Numbered from the stretch's first letter, positions 1 through 9,857 are shown. The stretch is 64,000 nucleotides of DNA from CANLBN01 sp965230205 (GCA_965230205.1 OZ245996.1:3534001-3598000); one strand, 5' to 3'. Notes: generated from the sequence alone by a model not told the origin. Numbers and translations are program-made.

Positions 1-914
1 CCATTGTATTCGATTGTCGCATTGAACTCATGTTGGCTACTGCCTCCAGCATCCCCGAATCCCTCTCTCATTAATGTATCAAAACCAATACGTTTTTTGG
101 CAGTTTCATCCAATAAATCGTTTTCTTTTAAAGCTCTAATCCAACGATGCAAATCTTTGGCTGTTGAAACCATACCTCCATTCCCAACAAGTACCCAGCT
201 GTAGTCCCACTGAGCTGGCGAACTGCAACCTAAAATCGAATTCGATGTCGAGGCAATTGGTTGAAATGATTCTCCCCAAAAACCTGTAGATACCATTCCT
301 GCAGGCAATAGTATATTGTCTCGAACATACTTCGTGTAATTCATTCCGGAGATCGTTTCAATCAATAAAGCTAATAATGTATAACCACTATTAGAGTATT
401 CCTGCTTACTCCCGGGAGAAAATAAAAGTGGTCGATGCATAATCTCATTAAAAGCTTCAATTTTTGTCATCGGCTCAAAATCACCAAGTTTGCTTGTTTC
501 ATGGTAGGTATCCAGACCCGAAGTATGCTCAAGTAACTGTCTAATAGAAATAGAGGCTTTATCCTCAGGCATATCGTTAATATATTGACTAACTGGATTG
601 TCAATATTTAGCAAGCCATTTGCATCCAATTGTGCAATAGCAACCTTTGTAAACATTTTTGTTATGGAACCAATTGCTTGCACTGTGTCAGGTGAATTTG
701 CAATGCTTTCATTACAGGATGCAAACCCGAAACCTTTCTCGAATAAAATTTTCTCCTTATCAGCAATGAGAATAACCCCGGAGAATTTTTTCTGCCCTAT
801 TTTGGTTAAAATCTCCTGAGTAGATTCCTGCTTCAAAGTAACTTTTAATATAAAAGTAGCCACTACACCAAAAATAACGCAGGAACAAAATAGAACTATT
901 TTTTTATGACTCAT
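1..914 (-). CDS. Serine hydrolase of the class C beta-lactamase family, 3' end cut by the window
   Basis: About 304 codons are visible and the C-terminus lies beyond the left edge. A short N-terminal hydrophobic segment (residues 5-24) suggests an exported or membrane-anchored protein. The family signature is clear: the S-x-x-K tetrad SITK with nucleophile Ser83 and Lys86, HTSGL at 130-134, and the Y-x-N motif YSN at 173-175. These belong to penicillin-binding-protein-like serine hydrolases (class C beta-lactamases, D-aminopeptidases, esterases). The third motif (HxG/KTG) should lie in the missing part. The substrate cannot be told; family membership alone does not mean antibiotic resistance. 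ATG at 914 follows a hydrophilic upstream region. Confidence 0.85.
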   Translation of the reverse strand, partial: MSHKKIVLFCSCVIFGVVATFILKVTLKQESTQEILTKIGQKKFSGVILIADKEKILFEKGFGFASCNESIANSPDTVQAIGSITKMFTKVAIAQLDANGLLNIDNPVSQYINDMPEDKASISIRQLLEHTSGLDTYHETSKLGDFEPMTKIEAFNEIMHRPLLFSPGSKQEYSNSGYTLLALLIETISGMNYTKYVRDNILLPAGMVSTGFWGESFQPIASTSNSILGCSSPAQWDYSWVLVGNGGMVSTAKDLHRWIRALKENDLLDETAKKRIGFDTLMREGFGDAGGSSQHEFNATIEYN

Positions 915-1034
915 GATCTAAATACCGACATAATGTACTATCCAGCAAATACTCACATCCCTGTTCATTTTTTGTAAAACTGGCATCAATGCCCAACAGC
1001 AAAATTACTTCTCCTCGATATTAGTTTTATTTCG

Positions 1035-1685
1035 CTAAAAAAAGATATTAATGCCTGTAACTAGAGTATGTCGCGTCGTAAAGTTGCCACGAATACGGAA
1101 GCGATTATGGCGATAACCTATTTTGAGCTTTGTGCCTTTGAATGGAAAAAATGAAAAACCTACTGTAGCCCAATTTGCTTCAAGCCATTGATTGTCAGTG
1201 CTATAAAAAACCTCTTCTTCGATAAATGGTTTCATTTCTAAAGACGTCAGCTTCCAAGGCGCTGTGATTGTAAATTCCTGACGCAAGCGGATATCATCGT
1301 CACGCCAATCGAGAAACCGAAACTCTACTCGAGAACGGCTTGTCAGTCTCCAGCCATTCTGTACGTTGCCATAATAGAGCTCAGTCATCGGTCGCTGCTC
1401 TGTTCGCCAATCATCGCCAATACGAAACCGGGCAGCCCGATACCCTACCCGAGCGCTCCAGTTTTTGTTGATTTGATATCCCAAGCTAACGCCTGTGAAC
1501 CCCAAAAAAAGCTGCTCATTATCTCGTCGAATAGCTAAATTGGAACGAGAAAGAATAAACCAATCTTTATTCAGGTCCTTCTTAAGCAGAAGGTTATGTG
1601 ATGAGCCCCAATCGTCTTCAGCGTGAAGATCTGATGCAGAAATAAAAACAAAAAATAATATCAATGAGGAAGGTAGGCGTAACAT
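1035..1685 (-). CDS. DUF2490-type outer-membrane beta-barrel protein
   Basis: 216 residues with a Sec signal peptide (residues 1-22, ending ...DLHA). The rest alternates polar and aromatic residues in short strands and ends in Phe, as outer-membrane barrels do. Motifs such as GYRAARFR, SRVEFRF and the C-terminal HTLVTGINIFF match the DUF2490 family as I know it; its function is unknown. It lies 12 nt downstream of the CNNM/CBS gene on the same strand and is probably co-transcribed with it. The barrel assignment is firm in type, and no role can be given. Confidence 0.7.
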   Translation of the reverse strand: MLRLPSSLILFFVFISASDLHAEDDWGSSHNLLLKKDLNKDWFILSRSNLAIRRDNEQLFLGFTGVSLGYQINKNWSARVGYRAARFRIGDDWRTEQRPMTELYYGNVQNGWRLTSRSRVEFRFLDWRDDDIRLRQEFTITAPWKLTSLEMKPFIEEEVFYSTDNQWLEANWATVGFSFFPFKGTKLKIGYRHNRFRIRGNFTTRHTLVTGINIFF

Positions 1686-1697
1686 TAATAGACTCTA

Positions 1698-2744
1698 TCA
1701 AGGGTCATAATGAATTTTTTTATCTCGTAAGCGATCACGAAATCGTTCTTTTGCCAAAGCCTGCATATCAACTACAGTATCACGCTCATCAACAATCTCA
1801 CGGCCTAATAAGGTTTCAATAGCATCTTCCAACGTCACGATACCAGAAATTTGCCCAAACTCGTCCTCAACTAAAAATAAATGAGCTCTTTGTTTAATAA
1901 ACATATCCAGTAATTTCTGTACAGATAGCTTTTCCGACACATGGAAAATAGGCTTGGCCAATTCGCTGATAGGACGTTTGCCCTCACCTTTATAGGATGC
2001 TTCAAACAAGTCAACTAACAGCAGTTTGCCACTTATTTGATCAATATTATCGGTATAAATAGGGATGCGACTAAATTGACGAGTTTGAGGGTCATTCAAT
2101 GCTTGCTCTACCGTCAAAGACGCATCAAGCATATGTACGACTGTGCGCGGCGTTAAAATTTTTTCTGTTTTGATATCGCGTAAGTTCAATAAGTTAGATA
2201 AGTAGCTATTCTCTTGAGGAAATAAAACCCCTTCCTTATGTCCTAATGAGGCTAAAGCAATAATCTCTTCTCTAGTGATTTCATTTTCTTTGTTTCGACT
2301 AAATAAATGAGTTAAACGTGTAGATACCCAAACTAAAGGGTAAACAAGTTTTATTAAGATAGAGATAATAAGAGCGGAAGGTGCTGCCAATTGCTGCCAA
2401 AACGTAGCACCTAAAGTCTTTGGAATAATCTCAGAAGCATAGAGAATGATTAAAGTGAGCAAGACAGCGATTAGCGTTTCCCATTCAGGACCAAACACCT
2501 GCAATGCTTGTGATCCAACCCCAGCTGCGCCCATAGTGTGAGCAAAGGTATTTAAAATCAATATGCTAGAAAGAGATTCATCTAGTTGGTCCTTGACTTT
2601 AGCAAGCCGTGCTCCAATTCGCGGGCGTTCACGTTGAATTTTCTCAACATAACTAGGCGTAATTGACAATAATACGGCTTCAAGAATTGAACAAAGAAAG
2701 GAGACACCAATAGCAATTGCTAAATAGATAAGTAATAGGGTCAT
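1698..2744 (-). CDS. CNNM/DUF21 and CBS-pair membrane protein (HlyC/CorC family), short form
   Basis: 348 residues. Three to four hydrophobic segments in residues 1-140 form the CNNM (DUF21) domain, including the conserved SEIIPKTLGA stretch at about 104-113. Two CBS domains follow (about 195-315), with ILTPRTVV at the start and GIVTLEDAIETLLGREIVDE at the end. Family members are linked to Mg2+/Co2+ or Na+ export and resistance. The protein stops soon after the CBS pair, so the usual C-terminal CorC/HlyC transporter-associated domain is missing. This shorter architecture is common for one paralogue in gammaproteobacteria. CBS pairs usually bind adenosine nucleotides; the ion is not evident. 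Confidence 0.85.
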   Translation of the reverse strand: MTLLLIYLAIAIGVSFLCSILEAVLLSITPSYVEKIQRERPRIGARLAKVKDQLDESLSSILILNTFAHTMGAAGVGSQALQVFGPEWETLIAVLLTLIILYASEIIPKTLGATFWQQLAAPSALIISILIKLVYPLVWVSTRLTHLFSRNKENEITREEIIALASLGHKEGVLFPQENSYLSNLLNLRDIKTEKILTPRTVVHMLDASLTVEQALNDPQTRQFSRIPIYTDNIDQISGKLLLVDLFEASYKGEGKRPISELAKPIFHVSEKLSVQKLLDMFIKQRAHLFLVEDEFGQISGIVTLEDAIETLLGREIVDERDTVVDMQALAKERFRDRLRDKKIHYDP

Positions 2745-2818
2745 ATATAGAAGAATTCAGTTTCTAGGTCTAAGCAAGCAGTATAATCCCTATACTATTA
2801 ATCACGCAATCAGCTATT

Positions 2819-3790
2819 TTATTCCTCCAGAACCGCTCTCAATGCTTTTTCCATTAGATATCTCGCTTGGTTTGCATAAGAATATACACAAGCGTGTACT
2901 GCAGCTTGTTTCCAATTTTCCGCACCACAGGTTTGGCTGTATTGCTCAAAAGCATTTAATCGCCGAATTAAATCGGTGATGTGCGGAGGGCATTCACAAT
3001 TCAACTTATCTGATGATGCTTCTGCTTCTATCAACATGGCTTCACTAAATTGTCGCGGTTGAGTTTTAGGTAGTGTTACATCAAATGCCTTACATGCTTG
3101 ATCAAGAACCGATAAGTTGGCAGACAAATCAAGCACCCTATTGACTGCTTCGTCAATACGTAGTGATTCAATATTTCCTGATAACAGAATAATACCTTCC
3201 TTTTGCAATACATCTAATACACTGTGATTAGAATATAAATACAGCACAATAACATGCAGTTTTTGTTGACTGATTTTTATAAGAGGATCAATGTGCCTTT
3301 TGTTAAGCGAGTGTTGTTCCAATATTAGCAAATCTTTGCACTCGAGATTCAGGCCATCTCGCCCTATTCTATCGAGCCAATTCTCGGCATTCTCATTAGC
3401 GCATTCGATAGCAAGCGCTGGGTAACGCTTGATGTGTGATTTAAAATAATAGCTCAAATTGATACCAACGATCTGAGTCTGAAGTAGAGTCATTAAGCCA
3501 TTGGTATGCACACTGGTATCACCAGATTCCAACAATAGACTGGTAAGCGTCTTAGTAGGCAGCTGTGCGATATCGCCGATGCGCATACCTTTATCGATAA
3601 GTTTTTTAATTAAACTCAAGTGATCAATATCTGTTTTCGTATACTCTCTCTGACCACCTGAACCACGTTGCGATGGCCCTAGCTCATAACGACGTTCCCA
3701 CATTCTCAGGGTGTTAGCATTGATGCCTGTGATCCTTTGAACAACTCCGATGCTCATTGTCACTTGCTCAGTATAACTACCCTCTTTCAC
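2819..3790 (-). CDS. MerR-family transcriptional regulator, LitR/CarH-like without a recognisable B12 motif
   Basis: An N-terminal MerR winged helix (SIGVVQRITGINANTLRMWERRYE, then GQREYTKTDI) is followed by about 240 residues of alpha/beta sequence. Its place next to a sigma factor and a CRY-DASH gene, and its domain layout, resemble LitR/CarH photoregulators. I do not see the cobalamin-binding D-x-H-x-x-G motif, so light sensing through AdoB12 is doubtful. Start: GTG at 3790 lies 5 nt after a strong AGAGGAG; the GTG at 3796 overlaps that site, and the ATG at 3757 (MSIGVV...) is the conventional MerR start but has a weak ribosome site. It is divergent from the sigma gene, with fewer than 50 nt between them. 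Confidence 0.8.
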   Translation of the reverse strand: MKEGSYTEQVTMSIGVVQRITGINANTLRMWERRYELGPSQRGSGGQREYTKTDIDHLSLIKKLIDKGMRIGDIAQLPTKTLTSLLLESGDTSVHTNGLMTLLQTQIVGINLSYYFKSHIKRYPALAIECANENAENWLDRIGRDGLNLECKDLLILEQHSLNKRHIDPLIKISQQKLHVIVLYLYSNHSVLDVLQKEGIILLSGNIESLRIDEAVNRVLDLSANLSVLDQACKAFDVTLPKTQPRQFSEAMLIEAEASSDKLNCECPPHITDLIRRLNAFEQYSQTCGAENWKQAAVHACVYSYANQARYLMEKALRAVLEE

Positions 3791-3837
3791 AAGCACTCCT
3801 CTACGATTGTTGATATGAATACACTTCTGACTAACTA

Positions 3838-5322
3838 ATGTATAAGTATAAATTTTGTAAAACTAATACATTCTACAAAAATTACGTACATTCGGATCAA
3901 TTGTATAACTTAAGTAGTAGTATGTTAGACACAAATAATGATTTCGGCGTCGATTCAAGCTTCGACGAGTGTTTTGGTAATAACGAATTAGTAAACCATG
4001 AAGGTAGTCTAGAGGAATGGGTAGCGACTGCGAATGTCAACAATGATATACATGAGACAGTCTTAGACTCAATCGACTTTACTCGAATTAGGTTGACAAC
4101 ATTTCGATTATTGAGTCGCGATGAGGAGCATGACTTGGCAATGAGGCTAACAAAAGCGAGCGAAGCAATAGCCTTATTATTACTTAACTGGAATGACAGC
4201 AAGCAGGAATTGCTACAACTACTGGTTGTTTCTACAGAGTCGAGCCTCAGTAAAAATATATTCTCTAATGGCGAACACTATTATGATCTACGCAGTGAAT
4301 TGAATCACCTTGTAACAACTAAAGGTAATCCGAAGCCTATATCACATCTATTAAAATTACTGCGAGAAGATGGTATTTCTAATGGCTTATATAGTGAATT
4401 GCCCACCACAATCACTCGGTATATTGCGCAAATAGACTGGTCTGGTCCGCTAATGGTAGCGTTAGCAAAACGTCATAGCCATATAAACAGAAAATCACCT
4501 TCGAAACTGGAATATGCAATTGATGAACTGCTTAGAAATCTAAATTCGAGCGTTATAACTAGTACTATAACAACAAAACAAGACTATCAATCTTTATTAG
4601 AGAGACATATCACCGATTACCTAACCGCACGTGAAATATTAGTAAAACACAATCTAAGACTAGCATTCTACGTTGCTAAGCGTTACGCGCAACGTCCAGA
4701 ACATATGGTTGATTTGATTCAAGAAGGTACTCTGGGCTTGCTACGTGCAGCAGAGAAATATCGGCCTGCGACAGGTTATCGATTCTCTACTTATGCATAC
4801 CAGTGGATAGAATCTAAGATCAGAAAAGCTCGAATCAACATTGATAGAGCCATTACCATTTCTCCAGCGTATAACAGCGAATTGGGGCGATTGTACCAAC
4901 AAATGGAAGACTTTCAGTTAAAGCAGACTCAGACAGATACTGAAGATCTAAATAGCATTCGGCAACGGTTCGATACACTTGTAACACTTAAAAAACGTAG
5001 CTTATCTTTGGACAGCCAAGAAACAAACGATGGACTCTCATTGCATGCCACTATAGCTGATCCTAACGCTGACTTTTTTAACGATATCACCAGCAAGCAC
5101 TATGCAGACTACATGGACTCTGTCATGCAGTCTATTCTCACAGTTAGAGAATGTTATGTTATTAATGAGCGGTTTGGTAGATTGGATAGTGACCCTAAGA
5201 CACTACAGGAGTTGAGTGACATTCTAAACCTTAGCAAAGAACGCATAAGACAGTTGCAACAAAGTGCACTAGAGAAATTAACGGATTATTTTACTAACCG
5301 GACAGAGTTATTAAACGAGTGA
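3838..5322 (+). CDS. Sigma-70 family RNA polymerase sigma factor (RpoD/RpoS-like group)
   Basis: 494 residues. Region 2 is clear at about 265-335 (NLRLAFYVAKRYAQRPEHMVDLIQEG, then FSTYAYQWIESKIRKA), including the core-binding 2.2 helix and the 2.3/2.4 promoter-melting helix. Region 4 is at about 445-490 (LQELSDILNLSKERIRQLQQ). A weaker region 1.2-like segment precedes at about 80-120. It is too large for an ECF sigma and resembles group 2/3 sigma factors. A second ATG at 3922 (residue 29) is an alternative start. It is divergent from the MerR gene and upstream of cytochrome c and CRY-DASH genes, so it probably drives a stress or light regulon. That role is inferred from context. Confidence 0.85.
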   Translation: MYKYKFCKTNTFYKNYVHSDQLYNLSSSMLDTNNDFGVDSSFDECFGNNELVNHEGSLEEWVATANVNNDIHETVLDSIDFTRIRLTTFRLLSRDEEHDLAMRLTKASEAIALLLLNWNDSKQELLQLLVVSTESSLSKNIFSNGEHYYDLRSELNHLVTTKGNPKPISHLLKLLREDGISNGLYSELPTTITRYIAQIDWSGPLMVALAKRHSHINRKSPSKLEYAIDELLRNLNSSVITSTITTKQDYQSLLERHITDYLTAREILVKHNLRLAFYVAKRYAQRPEHMVDLIQEGTLGLLRAAEKYRPATGYRFSTYAYQWIESKIRKARINIDRAITISPAYNSELGRLYQQMEDFQLKQTQTDTEDLNSIRQRFDTLVTLKKRSLSLDSQETNDGLSLHATIADPNADFFNDITSKHYADYMDSVMQSILTVRECYVINERFGRLDSDPKTLQELSDILNLSKERIRQLQQSALEKLTDYFTNRTELLNE

Positions 5323-5361
5323 GTGAAGTAGAAAACCAACCAATAATCATGAGGTTTTATT

Positions 5362-5664
5362 ATGAAATATCTTATTAGTTTTGCATTAGTGCTGATACTG
5401 CCTTCTCTAGTTTATGCACAGACAAATCCACCAGCCAAAGAAGCAGCCTGCAGAGCCTGCCATGGTGTGAATGGGGCGGCACCCATTGCGCCTAACTACC
5501 CCAAACTTAATGGACAAAATAAAGCATATCTGGTCAGTGCATTAAAAGCATATCGTAGTGGAGATAGGAAAGGTGGCTTAGCCGCTGTAATGGCTGGACA
5601 GGCTAGTCAACTTACTGATAGCGATATGGAAGCACTCGCTGCTTTCTATGCAAAGCAAAAGTAA
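5362..5664 (+). CDS. Periplasmic class I cytochrome c (c553/c5-like)
   Basis: 100 residues. A signal peptide (1-19, ...LVYA) is followed by one haem site, C30-R-A-C33-H34, and a distal ligand Met77 in VMAGQASQLTDSDM, as in small c553/c4-type cytochromes. Mature size is about 8 kDa, typical of the family. It should act as a soluble periplasmic electron carrier. It starts 39 nt after the sigma factor on the same strand, so co-transcription is likely. A small cytochrome between a sigma factor and a CRY-DASH gene is unusual; the electron partner is unknown. Confidence 0.9.
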   Translation: MKYLISFALVLILPSLVYAQTNPPAKEAACRACHGVNGAAPIAPNYPKLNGQNKAYLVSALKAYRSGDRKGGLAAVMAGQASQLTDSDMEALAAFYAKQK

Positions 5665-5776
5665 ACAATCCTTTGCTTATGATTTCTACTTCATTTTACT
5701 TTTTCACTACTATCTTAGCTGCTTTCATGCTAATGACAGCTAGTAGTAACAACAAAATAAAAACTACTATTTTTGT

Positions 5777-7133
5777 ATGAGAGAAAATAATAAGCGCATG
5801 GAAACAGGCCTATATTGGTTTAGTAATGATCTACGCCTTGCAGATAATCGCGCCTTATACAGTGCAGCTGAAAAAGTAAATAAACTATTATGTCTCTACA
5901 TAGTAGATCCAGCTTGGTTTAGTCCTAACCGTTATGGACTAAACAGCATGGGTCCTCATCGTTGGCTTTTTTTGCAAGAGACTTTACACAATCTTGAAGC
6001 ATCCTTAGAAGCCTTAGGGCAGCAACTGTTAATTCTTTATGAATTACCACTAAGTGCTATAGGAAAATTAATTTCAAGGTACGATTGTTAATGCAATTTT
6101 CCGCAGCCAAAATGCAGGGTTTTACGAAAATAAACAGTGGTCATTGCTACAACAACGATATAAGACGCTTTATTTTGAGGAAGAGTCTGCTCATACTCTA
6201 TTTTCTACAGCGTCATTACCCTTTTCTTTAAGCGAGTTACCCACAAGCTTTTCTAAATTTAGAAAGCTGGTTGAACCTCTGATTACCAAACAGCCTATAA
6301 TGACAATTGAAGCATTACCACCCTACCCTGAAGGCTGTCAGTGCTTACGTCCATCCCTACCGTCAGTGCGAATAGCACAAAAAAGTGCGATGTTCAGAGG
6401 TGGTTCTGATCAAGCAGAAAAGCATCTATTTAACTATTTTAATTCGCGCCTACCTAGCGATTATAAGCAAGTACGAAATGAACTTGATGGTTGGGAAAAA
6501 TCCACAAAATTTTCTCCATGGTTGGCAAATGGCAGTCTTTCAGTAAATACCATTCTCCATCAACTCAAAACCTATGAAGAAACTATTGAAGTAAATCAAT
6601 CAACTTATTGGATAAGCTTCGAGTTACTGTGGCGTGAGTATTTTCAATGGGTTTCTCACATATACTCAGTAAAAATGTTCACACAAAACGGAGTTAAGCA
6701 TAAAAAAATACTATCCAGTTTTTATCCTGAACGATTTCAGCGCTGGTGTAATGGTAATACGCCTTTTCCTTTGGTCAATGCCTGCATGAAACAACTAAAT
6801 GCCACTGGATTTATGTCAAATCGAGGCCGCCAAATTGTAGCTAGCTGCTTTGTTAATGAACTCCAACTCGATTGGCGTTATGGCGCCGCTTATTTTGAGC
6901 AACAATTAATAGATTATGACGTAGCATCAAACTGGGGGAATTGGCAATATTTAGCAGGTGTTGGTATGGACTCCCGCAGTAAGCGGCAGTTTGATATTGA
7001 AAAACAAACTAGGCTCTATGACCCAAATAGGCTATTTATTGAAAAGTGGTGTGAGCCAACAGATTGTCTATCATTAGACTCCGTCGATGCTGCTGATTGG
7101 CCCATAGCAAACAACAACCAGGATAAAAGGTAG
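5777..7133 (+). pseudogene. CRY-DASH family cryptochrome/photolyase, interrupted by a +1 frameshift
   Basis: Two frames together encode one full-length protein. Frame 1 (5777-6091) holds the Rossmann-like antenna domain start (GLYWFSNDLRLADNRAL). Frame 2, readable from about 6078 to 7133, holds the rest, including PWLANGSLS, ELLWREYF and the FAD-domain block RQIVASCFVNELQLDWRYGA followed by DYDVASNWGNWQYLAGVG and EKQTRLYDP. These are hallmarks of CRY-DASH. Frame 1 ends in TAA at 6089-6091; skipping one T there gives the natural reading ...RYDC-NAIFRSQNAG. So a single extra base, a programmed +1 shift or a sequence error separates the halves. CRY-DASH proteins bind FAD and a folate-type antenna and repair CPDs in single-stranded DNA or act as photoreceptors. 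ATG 5798 is an alternative start. Confidence 0.85.
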
Positions 7134-7343
7134 AGCAACATGCTCGAAAATAGTACAAATAACAGTAACCCTTCAATAGAGAACTAACTTACCAATTATC
7201 GATTACCTTGCAGAGGTTATCATGATAACTGCGAAAATTATCACTATTGCAATGGGAAACTGTGACGAACGAGCGATAGTTTATCTGTAGATATGAATAC
7301 CAGTTATGTCGATAATATCGGCACTAAATAGATGAGTAAGGGT

Positions 7344-7709
7344 TTAACAATAATATATTGACTTCTCTTGCTTTTTAATACTGCTTTGTGCTTCCACCAC
7401 AGATTCCATTTCCTGTAGGAAATAGAATAAATTGGGGTCATAATCAGCCCATAACAAACCTATACGACTATTATCTTTATAAACAACACGTGCTTTTATT
7501 GAATAATTTTTAAGGTAATTATCCTGTTCTGATTTGAAATTCAAATAAACAAGGTCACCCCCTGTTAATAATGTTTCGCTAGTTATATTACTAATGCTAA
7601 CACCTCGAATACTGATATCGCGAGTAGTAAAATGGCCTATTAATTTTTCTTTATTTCTTATACTAACAGGGATAATGATAGGTAATCGATATTCTCTTCG
7701 AGCATCCAT
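7344..7709 (-). CDS. PilZ-domain protein (c-di-GMP binding)
   Basis: 121 residues forming essentially a lone PilZ domain. Both c-di-GMP motifs are present: RxxxR as R4-R-E-Y-R8 and D-x-S-x-x-G as D31-I-S-I-R-G36. Downstream strands (ARVVYKDNSRIGLLWADY) fit the six-stranded barrel. Such single-domain proteins are cytoplasmic effectors that pass c-di-GMP levels to motility, pili or exopolysaccharide machinery. The partner is not shown: neighbours are a CRY-DASH gene and a UspA protein. ATG at 7709 follows GAGGGTAT. Confidence 0.9.
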   Translation of the reverse strand: MDARREYRLPIIIPVSIRNKEKLIGHFTTRDISIRGVSISNITSETLLTGGDLVYLNFKSEQDNYLKNYSIKARVVYKDNSRIGLLWADYDPNLFYFLQEMESVVEAQSSIKKQEKSIYYC

Positions 7710-7780
7710 AATACCCTCTCTAATAACATAGTTAAATTTATAGCCCTGCTCTCCTTAGTAATTTCAATTACTGAATATCA

Positions 7781-8647
7781 TTATTTAGGTGGAATGACTA
7801 AGAGATCACTCTCCGTATAGTGAATAACTTTTTCAGCAGTATTACCAATAATTTTACCTTTGATGCCTTTGTTACCCATAGAACCAATCACAATACAGTC
7901 AGCATTAATTTTACGGGCATAATTAATGATTACTCTCCAAGGTTCCCCTTGTTCAACAAATAAACTATCACTGCTAATTTCATAATCACTAAACAGTATA
8001 GCTCCTTGACTCTTTACATCTTCTGTAATGGACTTCATATTCGGTGGATCCACAAAACCTATGTCTTTTAAAACAGAGGATGTGTTAATGGCACAACAAC
8101 AATATAAGTTTGAATTTGTCTGTAACGATAATTGAAAAGCAGCTTCCAATAGTTTTGCATTAAGGTATTTTTTTGCATTATTTTTAGTTAAGATATCTAA
8201 AGCAACCAATATTCTCCTATCTGAGTGCTCATTTTTGGTTGACACACAGTAGATTGGTGCTTTTGATTTCCTAAATAACTGCCAATCTGTTGGTGTATGG
8301 AAAAAATTTTCACTTCTATGGCTGGTTTTTATGATTAAATCACAAGGGTTAGACTTGCAATACTTTCTTACCCAGGGTTCAATATATTTTTCCCATACCA
8401 CTTCATAAGTTATAGTAATGTTAGAACTCTGTTTTTGTAGGAAGTTTTCACACGCTTGCTTTGTTCTATCCAACACCACACCTTTTACTTCCTTCCTTGT
8501 CGGGTCATCATTAATATATTGCAAGGACTCATAGCAAAATAACAAAATGTGAATTTTAGCTACTGTTAGTTTTGCTAAATTCAGTGCTTTATTAAATGCT
8601 ATTTGTTCCTGATCAATAGGGTCAGCGATGACCAGTATATTTTTCAC
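7781..8647 (-). CDS. Tandem universal stress protein (UspA, two domains)
   Basis: 288 residues from the chosen start. The first domain begins KNILVIADPID and the second RRILVALDIL at about residue 148. Domain 2 ends with a glycine-rich ATP-type motif (GSMGNKGIKGKIIGNTAEKV) and SDLLVIPP. Domain 1 lacks this motif and is probably degenerate, as in UspE-type tandems. Start choice: GTG at 8647 lies 6 nt after a perfect AAGGAG, and the fold starts there, so the 14 extra residues readable upstream to 8689 are unlikely to be translated. Role: cytoplasmic stress survival; the trigger is unknown. Confidence 0.85.
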   Translation of the reverse strand: MKNILVIADPIDQEQIAFNKALNLAKLTVAKIHILLFCYESLQYINDDPTRKEVKGVVLDRTKQACENFLQKQSSNITITYEVVWEKYIEPWVRKYCKSNPCDLIIKTSHRSENFFHTPTDWQLFRKSKAPIYCVSTKNEHSDRRILVALDILTKNNAKKYLNAKLLEAAFQLSLQTNSNLYCCCAINTSSVLKDIGFVDPPNMKSITEDVKSQGAILFSDYEISSDSLFVEQGEPWRVIINYARKINADCIVIGSMGNKGIKGKIIGNTAEKVIHYTESDLLVIPPK

Positions 8648-8900
8648 AGCTATCTCCTTAATTACTAATGTGTAATCAATATTAGGCATTTATAAATAAG
8701 ATTATGAAAATTAGATTACTAGAATCAGTGCAAAATATATTGATAAAGATCAAACAATATCACTATTGATACTTCTGATTTAACATTGATTATTGGTGTT
8801 TTTATGTTTTATGAAATCAAGTGGATAGTTTTATTACAAGATTCATAGCTCCAATTTAGGTGCTTTCTCAAATTGAAGCTATTTCAAACATAATCAAATA

Positions 8901-9857
8901 CTATTGAAACCAGCTATTCACCATGTCAGAGTTTTCTTCTACCCATTCAGCAGCAAATGTCGCTGCATCCTGCTTTTCAACTTCCAATGCATGAGTCATG
9001 TTAGAGATAATATTAGTATCCAGTTTTACCTTAGACAACATAGCAGCAGCTTTTGGCTGTTTGGCTTCTAATGACGCAGCATAGTGAATATGAAGATATG
9101 CAGTCTCCCATGCCACCCCTGCCCTTGATTTTTCAAACCATCCCGGTGTATCTGATGGTCTAACGATGGCCCACTGTTTTTTGTCATGAGCTGGCTCTTT
9201 CAAAACAACCAGATCATGACTGGCAAACATATGATGGGGGGTATAACAGAAAAATACCATGTTTTTATTGCTTTTGACTGCATCATCGAGCACAGACATA
9301 GCGCGTGGACCATCCATTTCTAGAAGTGTCATCGTGGAATTATAACCATAAGACTTGGCACGAATTTTTTCTATAAATGTTGAAGCCCAATCCTTTTCGC
9401 CAATCCACATCTCACCTTTTCCATCACCATCGGTATCAAATTGTTTCGCCATTTTTGGTTTTTTAAGATCAGAAAGATTAGTGATCCCAGTGCGCTTTGC
9501 TGTACCTTTAGTAACACATATATTTTGATTGCCAGCGACACCATTTGGATTCATTCGCACAGATTTTCTACTGTCTACATATTTTTTCTTAAAATTATTT
9601 TGATTTGGCAGCCAGACCTCAGGATGCACATGAACTTTACCTGAATCCATTCCTGCAAATACTGTCTGATTAGTGCCCTTTTTAAGCTCAACATCTAATC
9701 CGAGATTTTTTTCCAGAGCAGCTTTGAGAACATGAGCAGTCGCTAAAACAGAAGGCCAATTGGGGACGCCGATTACAACATCAGCAGCTTTTGTGACTGT
9801 ACTACCGACCGATAAAGCAGCAGCACAACCTATTGCTAATAGCTTTTTAGAATACAT
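8901..9857 (-). CDS. Glycine betaine/choline-type ABC substrate-binding protein (OpuAC/ProX family), orphan
   Basis: 318 residues with a signal peptide (1-24, ...TVTKA). The mature part begins ADVVIGVPNWPS and carries the OpuAC-type landmarks VHPEVWLPNQ, FDTDGDGKGEMWIGEKDW and FFCYTPHHMF, which in this family place aromatic residues around a quaternary ammonium ligand. It should work in the periplasm, handing betaine, choline or a similar compound to an ABC permease. No permease or ATPase gene lies next to it, so it either serves a transporter elsewhere or has another role. Long AT-rich DNA precedes it. Confidence 0.85.
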   Translation of the reverse strand: MYSKKLLAIGCAAALSVGSTVTKAADVVIGVPNWPSVLATAHVLKAALEKNLGLDVELKKGTNQTVFAGMDSGKVHVHPEVWLPNQNNFKKKYVDSRKSVRMNPNGVAGNQNICVTKGTAKRTGITNLSDLKKPKMAKQFDTDGDGKGEMWIGEKDWASTFIEKIRAKSYGYNSTMTLLEMDGPRAMSVLDDAVKSNKNMVFFCYTPHHMFASHDLVVLKEPAHDKKQWAIVRPSDTPGWFEKSRAGVAWETAYLHIHYAASLEAKQPKAAAMLSKVKLDTNIISNMTHALEVEKQDAATFAAEWVEENSDMVNSWFQ

